From NCBI GenBank assembly GCA_963971535.1, contig OZ020589.1:74479311-74543310 (forward strand): a DNA stretch of 64,000 bases, in the 5' to 3' direction. Made by a program: the position numbers and the translations under genes. Origin of the DNA: Notolepis coatsorum. Lineage: Eukaryota > Chordata > Actinopteri > Aulopiformes > Paralepididae. Of the stretch, positions 63,301-64,000 are shown piece by piece. Under the pieces are notes generated by a model that was given only the letters and a program-made list of their open reading frames with translations, made no database searches and was not told the DNA's origin. Numbering within the stretch: the first letter of the stretch is position 1; every line of letters starts with the position of its first letter.

Positions 63301-64000
<700 letters not shown>

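Overview
This 64 kb window looks like a transposon-dense piece of a teleost fish chromosome. The evidence is the mix of repeats: L2-type LINEs with the teleost/UnaL2 3' stem-loop tail, an L1-clade and several RTE-like LINE remnants, tRNA-derived SINEs, hAT- and Kolobok-like MITEs, BEL/Pao, Ty1/copia and Gmr1-type Ty3/gypsy retrotransposons, and long AT, GT and CTGT microsatellites. I could not recognise any host protein-coding gene. Nearly every long reading frame belongs to a retroelement or is an antisense or minisatellite shadow. The species cannot be named from the sequence alone.

Layout. 1-5.1 kb: hAT tip, two LINE fragments, an AT microsatellite, and a 397 bp structure of two direct repeats carrying a tRNA-Asp-like sequence, with a third copy inverted beside it. 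5.15-6.96 kb: a roughly 33 bp minisatellite split by a 995 bp solo LTR with a 5 bp target duplication. 7.68-16.23 kb: an 8.55 kb element with two 1.22 kb LTRs, about 98.5% identical, around 6.1 kb of mostly non-coding interior. 16.48-17.47 kb: degraded Gmr1-type gypsy fragment cut by a hAT tip. 19.8-20.5 kb: LTR and SINE. 21.595-27.159 kb: an intact-looking Gmr1-type Ty3/gypsy element (minus strand) with 5 bp target duplication, LTRs, tRNA-Leu primer site and one 1474-codon Gag-Pol frame in the order Gag-PR-IN-RT-RH. 28-34 kb: mostly anonymous, with a Kolobok-like palindromic MITE and inverted repeat tails. 34.96-37.1 kb: L2 LINE (minus). 37.8-44 kb: a LINE 5' end fused to an old BEL/Pao element (minus) that is itself interrupted by an L2 3' end (plus). 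45-49 kb: minisatellites, LINE tails and L1/RTE remnants.

49.37-63.07 kb is a nest. A Ty1/copia-like element (plus strand) was interrupted in gag by a complete 8.9 kb BEL/Pao element (minus strand, target duplication ATAAC, tRNA-Tyr primer site) and again downstream by a 1.82 kb LTR-like insert (target duplication GCAACC). The copia gag frame resumes across the BEL insertion when one target copy is removed. The window ends in about 150 bp of GT repeats followed by more than 370 bp of CTGT repeats.

How the parts work together: there is no operon logic. The only functional units are self-contained retroelements with LTR promoters, primer sites, polypurine tracts and pol domains. The most intact of them (Gmr1-type and BEL) each carry an Asp-to-Asn change in the reverse transcriptase active-site motif, so neither copy is likely to be autonomous now.
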